Source of the DNA: Clostridia bacterium
GTDB lineage: Bacteria > Bacillota > Clostridia > UBA1212
Length of the DNA stretch: 64,000 nucleotides
Assembly: GCA_017461545.1 (NCBI GenBank)
Contig: JAFTXP010000018.1
Span: 1-64,000 of the forward strand
Direction: 5' to 3'
Position numbers and translations under genes: made by a program. This document shows, one piece after another, positions 23,779-33,313 of the stretch (positions are counted from its first letter, which is position 1; each line of letters starts with the position of its first letter). The notes below the pieces were generated by a model. It made no database searches. It had not been told where the DNA came from and worked only from the letters and a program-made list of their open reading frames with translations.

Positions 23779-24483
23779 ATGACAGTAAATATGTTGGTTG
23801 ACATAATACTCAGCGTTGCAGTATCGGCTATAGGAATTATCGGGGTGACTTTTAACTGTTCTATAATAAAAAGAGGTATTCGCGGTGAAATATTTATTTA
23901 TTACACGAATCTCAGCAACCTGGCTGTTATTCTTTATCATTTGTTATTACTTATTTCATATACGGATACCGAAAGTGTATTTCACCGCCTGATAGCAGCG
24001 TCGCCGATTAGACTTTCTGTGACACTGATGATAATGCTAACCTTTGCCATATACCATTTTGTTCTGAGGCCGATATGCAAAAAATTTCACAGAGGTTTCT
24101 ATTCTGAAGATGCTCCGAAAGTCACTGCAGATAAAGCAATAGGAAATATCTGTGTACATTATATTGTGCCGATTTTAGTTTTTGCCGAATGGATATTTTC
24201 TGCCGATAAAAGCGGACTGCGTATAACAGACGGGATAATATGGATTCTGTGCCCTGCAACGTATATGCTTTTTATAGCAGTCAGAGGATATCTGATTGAT
24301 AAAAAAACAAAAAAAAGCAACAGTGACAATAACGGGAAAACTCCTGTAAAATATCCGTATCCTTTTATAGACATTGACATGCTCGGCGGTGCACGAGTGG
24401 CCTTAAATGTCGCAATTATAGCTGCAGTATGTGCAGCGGTAGGTTGCACAACTGCATGGTTTTCTATATTTTTGTCAGCATAG
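23779..24483 (+). CDS. Pr6Pr/FAR-17a-like membrane protein
   Basis: About 234 residues from ATG 23779, fixed by AAAGGAGG 8 nt upstream; the frame is open to 23590 but that part overlaps the T-box promoter on the other strand. Six to seven membrane segments are visible, with the family marks FIYYTNLSNLAVILYHLLL, FAIYHFVLRPIC, VHYIVPILVFAEWI and KYPYPFIDIDMLGG. This is the Pr6Pr family, distantly related to androgen-induced FAR-17a/AIG1; its bacterial function is not established. Its 3' end overlaps the convergent HAD gene by 9 bp. Confidence 0.85.
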   Translation: MTVNMLVDIILSVAVSAIGIIGVTFNCSIIKRGIRGEIFIYYTNLSNLAVILYHLLLLISYTDTESVFHRLIAASPIRLSVTLMIMLTFAIYHFVLRPICKKFHRGFYSEDAPKVTADKAIGNICVHYIVPILVFAEWIFSADKSGLRITDGIIWILCPATYMLFIAVRGYLIDKKTKKSNSDNNGKTPVKYPYPFIDIDMLGGARVALNVAIIAAVCAAVGCTTAWFSIFLSA

Positions 24484-25143
24484 TATATCCAGAATATCCG
24501 ATACGTGGGGTGCGAGATAGTCAGCGCCTGCGGTGATGAGTTCATCTTCGGTTCCGTATCCGTACAGCACACCCATAGAATCAATATTATTGCGTTTTGC
24601 GCCGTCAATGTCGTGACAACGGTCTCCTATCATCAGTATTTCGTCTTTTGAAATATTCATTTTGCGCGACAGCTTTTTAATAGCGTAAGCTATTACCTGA
24701 TGCTTCTGGTTTCTTGATTTACCAAGGGTGCTTCCGCAGATAAGTGTGAACAGGTTATCAATGTTAAAATTTTTAATGATTTTTACTGCAAATTCCTCGG
24801 GCTTTGATGTGGCAATTACGAGAGTGTATCCTGAATCCTTCAGACGCACAAGTGCTTCTTCTATGCCGTCATACAGTGAATTTTCAAAAATTCCTTTCTC
24901 GCGGAAATATTCCCGGTAGTATGCGACGCCCTGCTCTGCCTGCTTTTGCGAATAATTGAACTTTTTTTTGAACTCATCAATGAGGGGCGGTCCGATAAAA
25001 CTAATCAGTTCGTTTTGCGTGGGAACGTCGGTAACCATTTTTTTAAGTGCATATGTGACAGAATTCAATATACCGGTGCATGAGTCCGTGAGGGTTCCGT
25101 CAAGATCAAAGAAAAGAGCTTTATATTTTTTTAAAGTTTTCAT
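24475..25143 (-). CDS. HAD-family phosphatase, phosphoglycolate-phosphatase-like
   Basis: 222 residues from the ATG at 25143 (GGAGG lies 9 nt upstream; an ATG three codons earlier touches the Shine-Dalgarno). HAD motif I FFDLDGTLTDS, motif II VIATSKP with the Lys of motif III near SRNQKHQV, and motif IV MIGDRCHDIDGAK are all present, with a helical cap domain between motifs I and II. It belongs to the PpaX/Gph-like subgroup that cleaves small phosphate esters; the substrate cannot be told. It stands alone and overlaps the Pr6Pr gene tail-to-tail. Confidence 0.88.
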   Translation of the reverse strand: MKTLKKYKALFFDLDGTLTDSCTGILNSVTYALKKMVTDVPTQNELISFIGPPLIDEFKKKFNYSQKQAEQGVAYYREYFREKGIFENSLYDGIEEALVRLKDSGYTLVIATSKPEEFAVKIIKNFNIDNLFTLICGSTLGKSRNQKHQVIAYAIKKLSRKMNISKDEILMIGDRCHDIDGAKRNNIDSMGVLYGYGTEDELITAGADYLAPHVSDILDILC

Positions 25144-25266
25144 ATTTTTCATCCTCCATTTCTAAAATTTTACCATAAATTCTGTTATAAATACATAATA
25201 TATGTTAAAATATATTTTCCCGGAGGGATTTTTACGGCTGACTACACAAAAAAGGAGTTTATTTCT

Positions 25267-26244
25267 ATGGATCAGGAAGCTTTCAAAATTAACAGATATA
25301 TTACGGAGAACAGATTTGACGACCTTATCGAATTAGCTGAGAGTGTTCACGAGAGCCAATATGAGATGCTTATAAGGTTAATTACTGCTGCAAACAAAGC
25401 AAATCCAGGTGAGCCGTTTGTAGGCGCTGTCCTTATCACAGGTCCGTCATCATCGGGAAAGACGACTTTCTCAAATCAGCTTGAGAAACGTCTCGATGAG
25501 TTGGGATTTAACTGTACTGTTATTTCTATTGACGATTATTATCGTGACAGGGATGAGATAATAGAAAATCAGATTGCAAGGGGAGATATTCCGGGAGAGG
25601 GAGAGTCGTATGATTTTGAATGTCTGGAGGCATTTAATGTTTCGCTTTTCAGAGAGCAGATGTCTGCTTATGCAAGGGGCGAGGAGATTGAGCTCCCGAA
25701 GTATGATTTTTTGACCGGAAAGATGAAGATGAGCGGCAGAAGGATAAAACCTGAGGGGAATGATATCCTTTTGGTTGAGGGTATTCAGGCGATGAATCCT
25801 GCAATGTGCGACGGTCTCGGGTTCTCGCGTGCATTTAAGGTATATATTTGTCCTTTTAATGTGTATGCTGCAGACGGCGGAGAGGATGTAATACTGAGCA
25901 ATCAGGTCAGATTTATGCGGCGTGCCATCCGTGATTATGCTACGAGAGATTCATCTTTGGAATACACAATACATTTGTGGCCGGCGGTCAGAGCGGGAGA
26001 GGAAAAATATATAAAGCCTATGAAACAGTATGCGGACTTTTTCTTTAATTCCTCATTGCCGTATGAAATACCGTTTCTGAAAAAACGTATTTACGAACTT
26101 CGCGAAACATTGACCGATGAGGAAAAAGAACTTATGGGCAAGTATGTAAATTTTGAAGCTCTTGAACATTTTCTGCCGTACAGCGGGTTTAAAATTCCGG
26201 AGGATTCAATATTCAACGAGTTTTATCACGATAGTAAAGAGTAA
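25267..26244 (+). CDS. uridine kinase-like P-loop nucleoside kinase
   Basis: 325 residues. Walker [15 protein letters not shown] is near 60-73, followed by [13 protein letters not shown] and the KYDFLTGKM region typical of uridine kinase/phosphoribulokinase proteins; the lid motif is [15 protein letters not shown]. About 55 N-terminal residues precede the P-loop domain. This is the Clostridia form of about 320-550 residues whose longer members carry TGS/threonyl-tRNA synthetase-like N-termini; here that part is cut short. It probably phosphorylates uridine/cytidine or a related compound. AAAGGAG lies 10 nt before the ATG. mntP follows 26 bp later, possibly co-transcribed. Confidence 0.87.
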   Translation: MDQEAFKINRYITENRFDDLIELAESVHESQYEMLIRLITAANKANPGEPFVGAVLITGPSSSGKTTFSNQLEKRLDELGFNCTVISIDDYYRDRDEIIENQIARGDIPGEGESYDFECLEAFNVSLFREQMSAYARGEEIELPKYDFLTGKMKMSGRRIKPEGNDILLVEGIQAMNPAMCDGLGFSRAFKVYICPFNVYAADGGEDVILSNQVRFMRRAIRDYATRDSSLEYTIHLWPAVRAGEEKYIKPMKQYADFFFNSSLPYEIPFLKKRIYELRETLTDEEKELMGKYVNFEALEHFLPYSGFKIPEDSIFNEFYHDSKE

Positions 26245-26270
26245 TAACGATTGTTTGGGAGGTTTTTATA

Positions 26271-26846
26271 ATGCCGTCAATGGGTGTTATTATTGAAATA
26301 ATATTGCTTGCAGTGGGACTTGCAATGGATGCTTTTGCGGTGGCTGTCTGCAAAGGACTTGCCATGAAAGAGGTCAAGCCTAAAAACGCTTTGATTATAG
26401 GCGTATGGTTCGGCGGATTTCAGATGATTATGCCGTTTATCGGGTATTTTCTGGGAAGCAGATTTCAGCAGTACATAGAGAGTGTGGATCACTGGATTGC
26501 TTTCGCGTTGCTCTTGATTATCGGCGGAAATATGATACGCGAGGCGCTGTCAAAGGATTGCGAGAAGGCAGACGGTTCGCTCGGATTTAAAAAAATGTTG
26601 GTTTTATCGGTGGCGACGAGTATAGATGCACTTGCAGTAGGTATTGCTCTTGCGATGGACAACACGAAGCCGATTTTTATAACGGCACCCGCCATCGGCG
26701 TGATAACGCTTGTAATTTCCTTTGTCGGCGTCTACATCGGAAGTATTTTCGGCATGAAATACAAATCCAAAGCTGAGTTCTGCGGAGGATTGATTCTGAT
26801 TCTTCTGGGAATAAAAATTCTTTTGGATCATCTCGGTGTTTTATAA
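26271..26846 (+). CDS. mntP: manganese efflux pump MntP
   Basis: A 191-residue membrane protein with six segments and the duplicated DUF204 repeat: [15 protein letters not shown] in the first half and [16 protein letters not shown] in the second hold the conserved Asp residues needed for Mn(II) export. GGGAGG precedes the ATG. No yybP-ykoY manganese riboswitch is visible in the 26-bp gap upstream, unlike many mntP genes. Confidence 0.94.
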   Translation: MPSMGVIIEIILLAVGLAMDAFAVAVCKGLAMKEVKPKNALIIGVWFGGFQMIMPFIGYFLGSRFQQYIESVDHWIAFALLLIIGGNMIREALSKDCEKADGSLGFKKMLVLSVATSIDALAVGIALAMDNTKPIFITAPAIGVITLVISFVGVYIGSIFGMKYKSKAEFCGGLILILLGIKILLDHLGVL

Positions 26847-26917
26847 TAAATTTTGGACAACTTCGGTTGCTTCTGTTAATATGTATGTGACAAAATAATT
26901 TATTTAAGAGGTGTATT

Positions 26918-27946
26918 ATGACTGTATTCAACGGTTTTAATTCTTCAAGTAAAATTCTGCAATATACGGACAAGCTTAATAACTTTTTAAACTGTGACAA
27001 AACATTGATTGTAACTGAGCTTGACCTTACAAATAAATGTAACAACAAATGCCCTGCTTGTACGGGTATAAAAGAGAACGGCGAGGAGCTCACATGGGAG
27101 GAAATTCAGATGATTGCCCGCGATCTTCACGCTCTCGGAAATCAGGGCGTCATAATCAGCGGCGGCGGCGAGCCTCTTATGCACAAGGACTTTATCAGAG
27201 CTCTTGAGCTTTTAAAGAGTTACGGAATGCAGATAGGTCTTAACAGCAACGGCTTGGCGCTCACAGAGGACAAGGCAGAGGCTATAGCAAAATACTGTAC
27301 TTATTTCAGAATCAGCCTTGACGCAGGTTCTCCCGAAATGTACAAGAAAACTCACGGCATGGAGCCTGCGGCATATGAAAAAGTTATTTCAAATATTAAA
27401 CTCATGTCAGATGTTAAAAAAAGAACAGGCTCTGAGGTTTCGTTTACAACAGGCTTTTTGACAAGTTCGCTTACTGCATCGGATATGGAAGCGTTTATAA
27501 AAGTCAGCAAAGAAAACGGCGCAGGTGCAGGTCAGTTCAGACCTTTCACCGGTGACGATTATGATATTTCGGCAGAGTACAAAAGACTCAAAGAAAAATA
27601 TGAGGACGAAAATTTCAAGGTTTTAGCGTCGCTCCAAAAATATGAAAGATTTGACGAGGGCATGGGACATGCCTACACAAAGTGCAGAGGAATGTTTTTC
27701 TCGACCGTTATCACTGCCAACTGCAGAATGTACGCCTGCCTGCATCACAGACAGGACCCGAACTTCCTCATAGGAGATATGAGAGGCGAGGGCAAGACTT
27801 TGCGTGAAGTATGGAATTCTTACCGAAAATGGATGGTATACGAAAATATAGACCCGAATATGTGTCCTCCGTTCTGCCGTAATGACAGTTTTAATATAGT
27901 TCTTGACGGTCTTGCAACAGATATAAATCATAAGGAATTTTTATAA
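26918..27946 (+). CDS. radical SAM protein
   Basis: A 342-residue radical S-adenosylmethionine enzyme. The [4Fe-4S] motif is CNNKCPAC (C-x3-C-x2-C) within LDLTNKCNNKCPACTG near residue 32-42, followed by GVIISGGGEPLMHKDF (the GGE motif) and LNSNGLAL. The C-terminal part has extra cysteines (CRGMFF, ACLHHRQDP, CPPFCRND) that may hold a second cluster or SPASM/twitch-like region. The substrate is unknown. AAGAGGTG lies before the ATG. Its stop shares a base with the ATG of the YfhO-like gene (TAATG), so both proteins are probably made together and work on the same surface pathway. Confidence 0.87.
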   Translation: MTVFNGFNSSSKILQYTDKLNNFLNCDKTLIVTELDLTNKCNNKCPACTGIKENGEELTWEEIQMIARDLHALGNQGVIISGGGEPLMHKDFIRALELLKSYGMQIGLNSNGLALTEDKAEAIAKYCTYFRISLDAGSPEMYKKTHGMEPAAYEKVISNIKLMSDVKKRTGSEVSFTTGFLTSSLTASDMEAFIKVSKENGAGAGQFRPFTGDDYDISAEYKRLKEKYEDENFKVLASLQKYERFDEGMGHAYTKCRGMFFSTVITANCRMYACLHHRQDPNFLIGDMRGEGKTLREVWNSYRKWMVYENIDPNMCPPFCRNDSFNIVLDGLATDINHKEFL

Positions 27947-30321
27947 TGATATTAAATCGCGAAGAAAAAGCATTGATGCAAAAGAAGTATATAATAAGAG
28001 TGCTGCTGTTATCTTTAATAACGGCAGCACTTAGCATTGTGCCGTTTATGTTCGCAAACGGCGGACTTTTTACGCTTCGCGACGATTTTGACTATCAGCA
28101 GATAATTTTTTCAATGTTCTGCAACAGTTCGGTGAAGAGCGGTGAGCTCGGCTGGAGCTGGTACACCGACCTCGGCAGCAGCTTCATAGGAAGTTACAGT
28201 TTTTACAACTTAGGCAGTCCTTTTATGTGGCTGAGTATGATTTTGCCTGCATCTGCGATTCCGTACGCGACAGGTATTTTGATTATGATAAAGTACTGTG
28301 TTGCTGCACTTCTTTCCTATTTATATATATCACGCTTTGTAAAAAACAAGAATTATGCCGTGATGGGTGCGCTTATGTATGCTTTTTGCGGCTTCCAGAC
28401 AATGAATTTGTTATTCCCGTTCCACGATGTCACAGCGCTGTTTCCGCTGCTTCTTATCGGAGTTGAGGAGCTTGTTGAAAAACGTCGCTTTGGTGTACTG
28501 ACATTCGCCGTGGCAATAAGTGCGATGCTGAACTACTATTTTCTGTTCGGACAGATAATTTTTGCAATAATATATTTCATATTCAGATTTTTATTGACCG
28601 ATTTTAAAAAATATATAAAAGTAGTTCCCAAATGTCTCTTTGAAGGTTTGCTCGGCGCAGGAATCGCATCGTTTTATTTTATTCCGTCGGTACTTGCTGT
28701 GCTTGACAATCCGAGGCTCGGCTCTTTAGTATCTGCCGTAGTATACGATTGGCAGACATATCTTATGATAATGAGGGCGTATTTCATACCGGCAGATGTA
28801 ATGGGTTCTCAGGCGTATTTTGTAAATCACACGTGCGATTCGTGCGCAATCTATCTGCCGCTGTTTGCGATGACGCTTGTTTTCGGATATATGCTTCAGA
28901 ACAGAAAGAGCAATCTCACAAAATTTATGATATTTTTAGCAGGCGTATCGTTGATACCTGTGCTCAACGCGGCGTTTTCAATGTTCAATTCCAGATACTA
29001 TGCACGGTGGTACTACATGGCGGTGCTCATATTTGCGCTTGCCTCTGCCATGGCGCTTGATAACAGCGAAGAGAACAGGCGTAAAAATCTTAAAAAAGGC
29101 TTTATTTTAAATGCCGCCGCAACACTTCTGACGTTTATGGCGTGTTCCGGAGTAATAATTCTTTCAGTTTTACTGGAATTGCACATAGAGGATAAAATAA
29201 ATATAAAAATGACAGTATTCTACGGAGTTTTGGCAACTGCAGGTCTTGTTATAACCGCTCTGTGCCTTTGTGTAAAGGATACAAAACGCAGAATTGCCGC
29301 AATGATGTCGGGCATTATGATGTTTTCTATTATTACAACAGGACTTGCGATTTACCGCTACAAACGCGGCTCAGATTCGGGCTACTGGTACAACGACAGC
29401 GTTGAAACTGTCAGTAAAGCCGTTGACAGCAAAAAACTGTACGAATCACTCGTTGATTTTTCCGAAAGCATTGAGCTTCCCGACGGTCAGAATTACAGAA
29501 TACGAACAGTGTGGTGCGATTTGGACAGTGAATATATATGGCACTCGTATGACAATGCTTCAATGCTTCTGAAAGTGCCTTCGGTGAATTGTTTTAACAG
29601 CACTGTTTCGGGCGGAATTTTCGAGTTTTACGATGCTCTGGGCATCGACCGTCACGTGACATCAATTGACAACAACTATCCGGGGCTTTCCGAGCTTCTC
29701 TCATGCAGATTTTATCTGACATCTGCAGAGGAACCCGGCAAAACGGTTGTGTCAAGATATACTGACAGCTTTGGTGATACCGTATATGTGTACGAATACG
29801 AAAACTTTATTCCTTTCGGCTTTTGCTACGATAAATACATCACCCACGAGGAATTTTTGAAATATGATACCGAAACAAAATGTCTTATTTTATTAAATGC
29901 GGTTGTATTGGATGAGAACCAAGCAACCGTGTGCGGCGGCCTGACCGAAATTTCGCCGGACGAAATTTCGGTACTTTCCGCCGCTGATATACCGCATTAT
30001 GCGGCGGAAAGAAACCAAGCTGCGTCGAGCAGCTTCACCCGTTCAAGTTACGGTTTTAAATCGGTTATAACATCCGATAAAGCTTCTTGTGCATATTTCA
30101 GTGTGCCTCGTGACAGCGGTTTTACCGCTACGGTAAACGGCAAGGCTGTTGAAATCATAAATTCCAACGGTATGATGGTTGTGCCGGTCGAAGCGGGTGA
30201 AAATGTAATTGAATTCACATACAAAATCCCGGGGCTTGATGTCGGCTTTGCAATTTCTACGGTATCGTTTACGGCATTTGTGATTTTGTGGATAGTGTTT
30301 AAAAGGAAGAAGAGTTTTTAA
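27946..30321 (+). CDS. YfhO family membrane protein (GT-C-like)
   Basis: A 791-residue polytopic membrane protein with a first segment at residues about 15-35, roughly a dozen segments to about 480, a long extracytoplasmic region (about 490-750) and a final segment FAISTVSFTAFVILWIVF. The early loop has LRDDFDYQQIIFSMF and WYTDLGSSFIGSYSFYNLGSPF, the pattern of YfhO proteins, which transfer sugars to lipoteichoic acid/glycolipids in Bacillus and Listeria. Near the end of the outer region the gene carries three palindromes (29944-30035) that are read through in frame. It is translationally coupled to the radical SAM gene. Confidence 0.88.
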   Translation: MILNREEKALMQKKYIIRVLLLSLITAALSIVPFMFANGGLFTLRDDFDYQQIIFSMFCNSSVKSGELGWSWYTDLGSSFIGSYSFYNLGSPFMWLSMILPASAIPYATGILIMIKYCVAALLSYLYISRFVKNKNYAVMGALMYAFCGFQTMNLLFPFHDVTALFPLLLIGVEELVEKRRFGVLTFAVAISAMLNYYFLFGQIIFAIIYFIFRFLLTDFKKYIKVVPKCLFEGLLGAGIASFYFIPSVLAVLDNPRLGSLVSAVVYDWQTYLMIMRAYFIPADVMGSQAYFVNHTCDSCAIYLPLFAMTLVFGYMLQNRKSNLTKFMIFLAGVSLIPVLNAAFSMFNSRYYARWYYMAVLIFALASAMALDNSEENRRKNLKKGFILNAAATLLTFMACSGVIILSVLLELHIEDKINIKMTVFYGVLATAGLVITALCLCVKDTKRRIAAMMSGIMMFSIITTGLAIYRYKRGSDSGYWYNDSVETVSKAVDSKKLYESLVDFSESIELPDGQNYRIRTVWCDLDSEYIWHSYDNASMLLKVPSVNCFNSTVSGGIFEFYDALGIDRHVTSIDNNYPGLSELLSCRFYLTSAEEPGKTVVSRYTDSFGDTVYVYEYENFIPFGFCYDKYITHEEFLKYDTETKCLILLNAVVLDENQATVCGGLTEISPDEISVLSAADIPHYAAERNQAASSSFTRSSYGFKSVITSDKASCAYFSVPRDSGFTATVNGKAVEIINSNGMMVVPVEAGENVIEFTYKIPGLDVGFAISTVSFTAFVILWIVFKRKKSF
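29944..30035. repeat. palindrome cluster inside the YfhO-like gene
   Basis: Three successive inverted repeats: 29944-29972 (ACCGAAATTTCG/CGAAATTTCGGT), 29974-30011 (CTTTCCGCCGC/GCGGCGGAAAG) and 30017-30035 (AAGCTGC/GCAGCTT). The frame is open through all of them. Similar in kind to the cluster at 17087-17245 but without the GTAA loop. Confidence 0.75.
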
Positions 30322-30352
30322 TATTCATAAAAAATGGCAAGTATGCATATTA

Positions 30353-30422
30353 TTCGTTAGGAAAAGTGTCGAGACTGACGTTTTTTCGTTGGTAAAATGT
30401 GAGAGTATGCCGATTTTTCGTT
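30353..30422. repeat. three TTCGTT motifs with exact 32-bp spacing
   Basis: TTCGTT starts at 30353, 30385 and 30417, with T-rich sequence before the second and third, in the 160 bp upstream of the DUF4143 ATPase gene. The sequences between are only partly alike. The 32-bp spacing is close to three helical turns, so they may be binding sites on one face of the DNA. Confidence 0.4.
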
Positions 30423-30481
30423 GATATTTCTGCCCGAGCAGGATATAATACTAGTAAATCATTGCTTGGAGGTGTTATATT

Positions 30482-31798
30482 TTGTATAGATTGGCTATCG
30501 AAGATCTTTACAAATGGAAGAAGAGCGCAAACCGAAAACCTTTGATAATAGAGGGTGCGAGACAGGTTGGAAAGACTTGGCTTATGCGCGAATTCGGAAA
30601 GCAAGCATATGAGAAAACCGTGTATATAAATTTTGACTCTAATTCGAGAATGGCTGATTTGTTTTCATCTGATTTGGATGTAAACAGGATAATTATGGGA
30701 TTGGAATTGTACTCCGATACTAAAATTGAGTCTGAGAATACCTTGATAATATTTGATGAGGTACAGGAGGTTCCGAGAGCGTTAGCCAGTCTTAAATATT
30801 TTTTCGAGAATGCATCTGAATATCATATAATGTGTGCAGGTTCGTTGCTGGGCATTGCTTTGCACCGCGGAACTTCGTTCCCGGTAGGCAAGGTAGACTT
30901 TCTTAACTTGTACCCTTTATCGTTTAAAGAATTTCTGATAGCGGCAGATAAGCAAAAGCATGTTCAGCTTATAGATTCTTCTGATTATGAGTTGATGTCG
31001 GCATTCAAACAAGACTTTATTGATTTGCTTAAACAGTATTACTATGTCGGCGGTATGCCGGAAGCGGTGCTGTCTTTTGTTGAGGAAAAAAATTTTGGCG
31101 AAGTGCGCAAAATTCAGAAAAGAATTTTAGATGCATACGAGCAGGATTTTTCGAAACACGCACCGAATGAAATTGTTCCGAAGCTCAGAATGATCTGGGA
31201 TAGTATTCCTTCACAGCTTGCGAAAGAAAATAAAAAATTCATATACGGTCTGGTACGAGAGGGTGGCAGAGCGAGAGATTACGAAACTGCGGTTATGTGG
31301 TTAAAGGATTGCGGTCTTATTCACAAAGTAAGCCGTGTAAATGTAGGTCATTTGCCGTTAAAGGCATATGAAGATATGAAAGCGTTCAAAATGTTTGTGT
31401 TGGATGTCGGCTTGCTTGGCTGCATGACAGGGCTGAGTCAAAAGGTTTTGCTTGACGGAAATGATTTATTTGTAGAATTCAAGGGAGCATTGACAGAACA
31501 ATTTGTTTTGCAACAGTTGGTCACAAATCCTGAATTTAATATTTATTATTACACAAACGACAATGGCAGCTGCGAAGTTGATTTTCTTATTGATACGGGC
31601 GAAACGGTAATTCCCGTGGAAGTGAAAGCCGAGGTAAATCTTAAAGCGAAAAGTCTGAAAATGTATGTCAATAAATTTTCTGCGAAAACTGCAATCAGAA
31701 CTTCAATGGCTGACTTTAAAAGGGAGTCGTGGCTCATAAATCTTCCGCTGTACGCTATTGAAAACTTGTCGAAGTTTTGTATCATAGAGGATACTTGA
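30482..31798 (+). CDS. AAA ATPase with DUF4143 domain
   Basis: A 438-residue protein with a TTG start, 8 nt behind GGAGGTG. AAA_14 domain: Walker A EGARQVGKTWLM near 25-36, Walker B TLIIFDEVQEVPRALASLKYF near 86, sensor CAGSLLGIAL, then FPVGKVDFLNLYPLSFKEFL. The C-terminal DUF4143 has SCEVDFLID...VIPVEVKAE, an intact-looking PD-(D/E)xK nuclease-type motif, unlike the relative at 19336. Members are found in very high numbers in gut Firmicutes and Bacteroidetes and have no proven function; defence or mobile roles have been suspected. It stands alone between its own 32-bp-spaced motifs and a terminator. Confidence 0.9.
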   Translation: MYRLAIEDLYKWKKSANRKPLIIEGARQVGKTWLMREFGKQAYEKTVYINFDSNSRMADLFSSDLDVNRIIMGLELYSDTKIESENTLIIFDEVQEVPRALASLKYFFENASEYHIMCAGSLLGIALHRGTSFPVGKVDFLNLYPLSFKEFLIAADKQKHVQLIDSSDYELMSAFKQDFIDLLKQYYYVGGMPEAVLSFVEEKNFGEVRKIQKRILDAYEQDFSKHAPNEIVPKLRMIWDSIPSQLAKENKKFIYGLVREGGRARDYETAVMWLKDCGLIHKVSRVNVGHLPLKAYEDMKAFKMFVLDVGLLGCMTGLSQKVLLDGNDLFVEFKGALTEQFVLQQLVTNPEFNIYYYTNDNGSCEVDFLIDTGETVIPVEVKAEVNLKAKSLKMYVNKFSAKTAIRTSMADFKRESWLINLPLYAIENLSKFCIIEDT

Positions 31799-31816
31799 CA
31801 AAGTATCCTCTTTTTT
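31787..31816 (+). terminator. terminator of the second DUF4143 ATPase
   Basis: GAGGATACT and AGTATCCTC form a 9-bp stem with loop TGACAA... including the stop codon, followed by six Ts. Confidence 0.9.
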
Positions 31817-31905
31817 ATATCATTTTGAACGTATATTGATTAAATACATACATTTTATTTATAAAGGTTTATAGCCTTTAGATTTTTATTGAAGGAGTAT
31901 TTAAA

Positions 31906-32241
31906 ATGACTTTTGAACAGAAATTCAAAAAGATAAAAGCAAAATTTACTGATGCAGACACAAGCTTGCTCACAAAAGATTTTGCTTTGCAGGTTGTCAT
32001 GATGGACGAAGATTGCGGTGGTATTTATTACATTGCTTATAAAAACGGTGAATTTGCAGTAGAACCGTACAACTACTATGATTTTACCGCTGAAATAATC
32101 GGTGCTGCTACAGAAATCGACAAAGTTATTACAGGTCGTTGCAATGCAGAAAGAGCTGTCAATGCAGGCAAGGTTATCGTTAACGGCGATATTGCCGATG
32201 TTGTCGCAGTTGCCTCGACGGTTAAGAAATCTAAAGCTTAA
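31906..32241 (+). CDS. SCP2 sterol-binding domain protein
   Basis: A 111-residue single-domain SCP-2/thiolase-type lipid carrier fold: FEQKFKKIKAKFTDADTSLL, FALQVVMMDEDCGGIYYIAYKNGEFAVEPYNYYD, then AERAVNAGKVIVNGD. In bacteria such small proteins are thought to bind lipids or hydrophobic ligands; nothing more specific can be said. GAAGGAG stands 9 nt before the ATG. It is monocistronic with a strong terminator. Confidence 0.87.
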   Translation: MTFEQKFKKIKAKFTDADTSLLTKDFALQVVMMDEDCGGIYYIAYKNGEFAVEPYNYYDFTAEIIGAATEIDKVITGRCNAERAVNAGKVIVNGDIADVVAVASTVKKSKA

Positions 32242-32252
32242 TAGTTTTTTTA

Positions 32253-32308
32253 GAGCCCCTGATAATAAAATCGGACATCACGCCGATCTTATTATCAGGG
32301 GCTTTTTT
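32253..32308 (+). terminator. terminator of the SCP2 gene
   Basis: AGCCCCTGATAATAA and TTATTATCAGGGGCT, 15 bp perfect, followed by six Ts; a smaller ATCGG/CCGAT hairpin lies in the loop. Confidence 0.93.
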
Positions 32309-32423
32309 GCGTTTATACCATTGGTTACTTTGATTAAAACAGTAAAATGTTTATCCTCTTAAAAAACCGTAAATACTTCCTATATATAATATAAGGAAAA
32401 TAATCAGCGGAGGGTGATTTTTT

Positions 32424-33299
32424 ATGAGAGTACAAGATGCATTAAAAAATACTTTATATGTGTTGCTCGGGTCGTGCCTTGCTGCTGCGGCGTTTAATTT
32501 TTTACTGATTCCTGCACATATTGCACCGGGAGGAATATCAGGTCTTTCATCTGCTCTATGCGATGTGTTTAATATTCCCGTTTCTGTGGGTACGCTGTTA
32601 TTCCTGCTGAATGTGCCGCTTTTTGTAGGCGGTTATTTATATATAGGTAAGAACTTTGCAATCCAGAGTTTGATCGGAACATTTGCTTTTTCGATGATGA
32701 CCAATTTGCTTTCACCCTTGACGCGGTATGCAGTCTCATTTTTGCTCGGGGAAAATACTGAGTATGACAAAATAATCTGTGCATTGTGGGGCGGTGCGAT
32801 TTTAGGTGCCGGATTAGGTTTTGTTTTTAAAGGGGGTGCGACAACCGGCGGTTCGGACATAATTGCGCGAATTGTATGCAAAAAATTCAATTCTTTTTCA
32901 ATGGGTCAGACAATATTATTGTGTGATATCGTGGTTGTCATAATAGTTGCGTTGCTTTACCGCAGTTTCAGCGCGGCAATGTATTCCGCTGTTGCAGTTT
33001 TTATTTCTTCGAAGTTGATTGATACTGTTGAGGCAGGTGTGAACTATGCAAGACAACTGACGATCGTGACCTCGAAACCTGACGAACTTTCCCGGGAAAT
33101 TTTTCAAAGTGTATCAAGGGGAGTTACAAAAATTGAGGCGTTGGGTATGTACAGCCATAGTTCGACGAATGTTTTGCTGTGTGTTGTATATAAAAGTCAG
33201 ATTGGTAAAGTCAGGCGGCTGATTATCGACTGCGACCCGGACGCATTTACTGTTGTAAGTGATGTAAGAACTGTGATTGGTGAGTTTGAACATTCGTAA
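32424..33299 (+). CDS. YitT family membrane protein
   Basis: A 291-residue protein with five membrane segments in residues 10-200 and a C-terminal cytosolic DUF2179 domain (ARQLTIVTSKPDELSREIFQSVSRGVTKIEALGMYSHSSTNVLLCVV). IPAHIAPGGISGLSSAL and GGATTGGSDIIARIV are the family signatures. YitT proteins are widespread in Firmicutes; the function is not established. GGAGGGTG precedes the ATG. The repeat array begins 15 bp behind the stop, but in the orientation of the opposite gene. Confidence 0.9.
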   Translation: MRVQDALKNTLYVLLGSCLAAAAFNFLLIPAHIAPGGISGLSSALCDVFNIPVSVGTLLFLLNVPLFVGGYLYIGKNFAIQSLIGTFAFSMMTNLLSPLTRYAVSFLLGENTEYDKIICALWGGAILGAGLGFVFKGGATTGGSDIIARIVCKKFNSFSMGQTILLCDIVVVIIVALLYRSFSAAMYSAVAVFISSKLIDTVEAGVNYARQLTIVTSKPDELSREIFQSVSRGVTKIEALGMYSHSSTNVLLCVVYKSQIGKVRRLIIDCDPDAFTVVSDVRTVIGEFEHS

Positions 33300-33313
33300 A
33301 AATATTAAAATTT

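Noticed and set aside
26245-26270. manganese riboswitch before mntP
   Set aside because: Only 26 bp separate mntP from the upstream gene, too little for a yybP-ykoY element.
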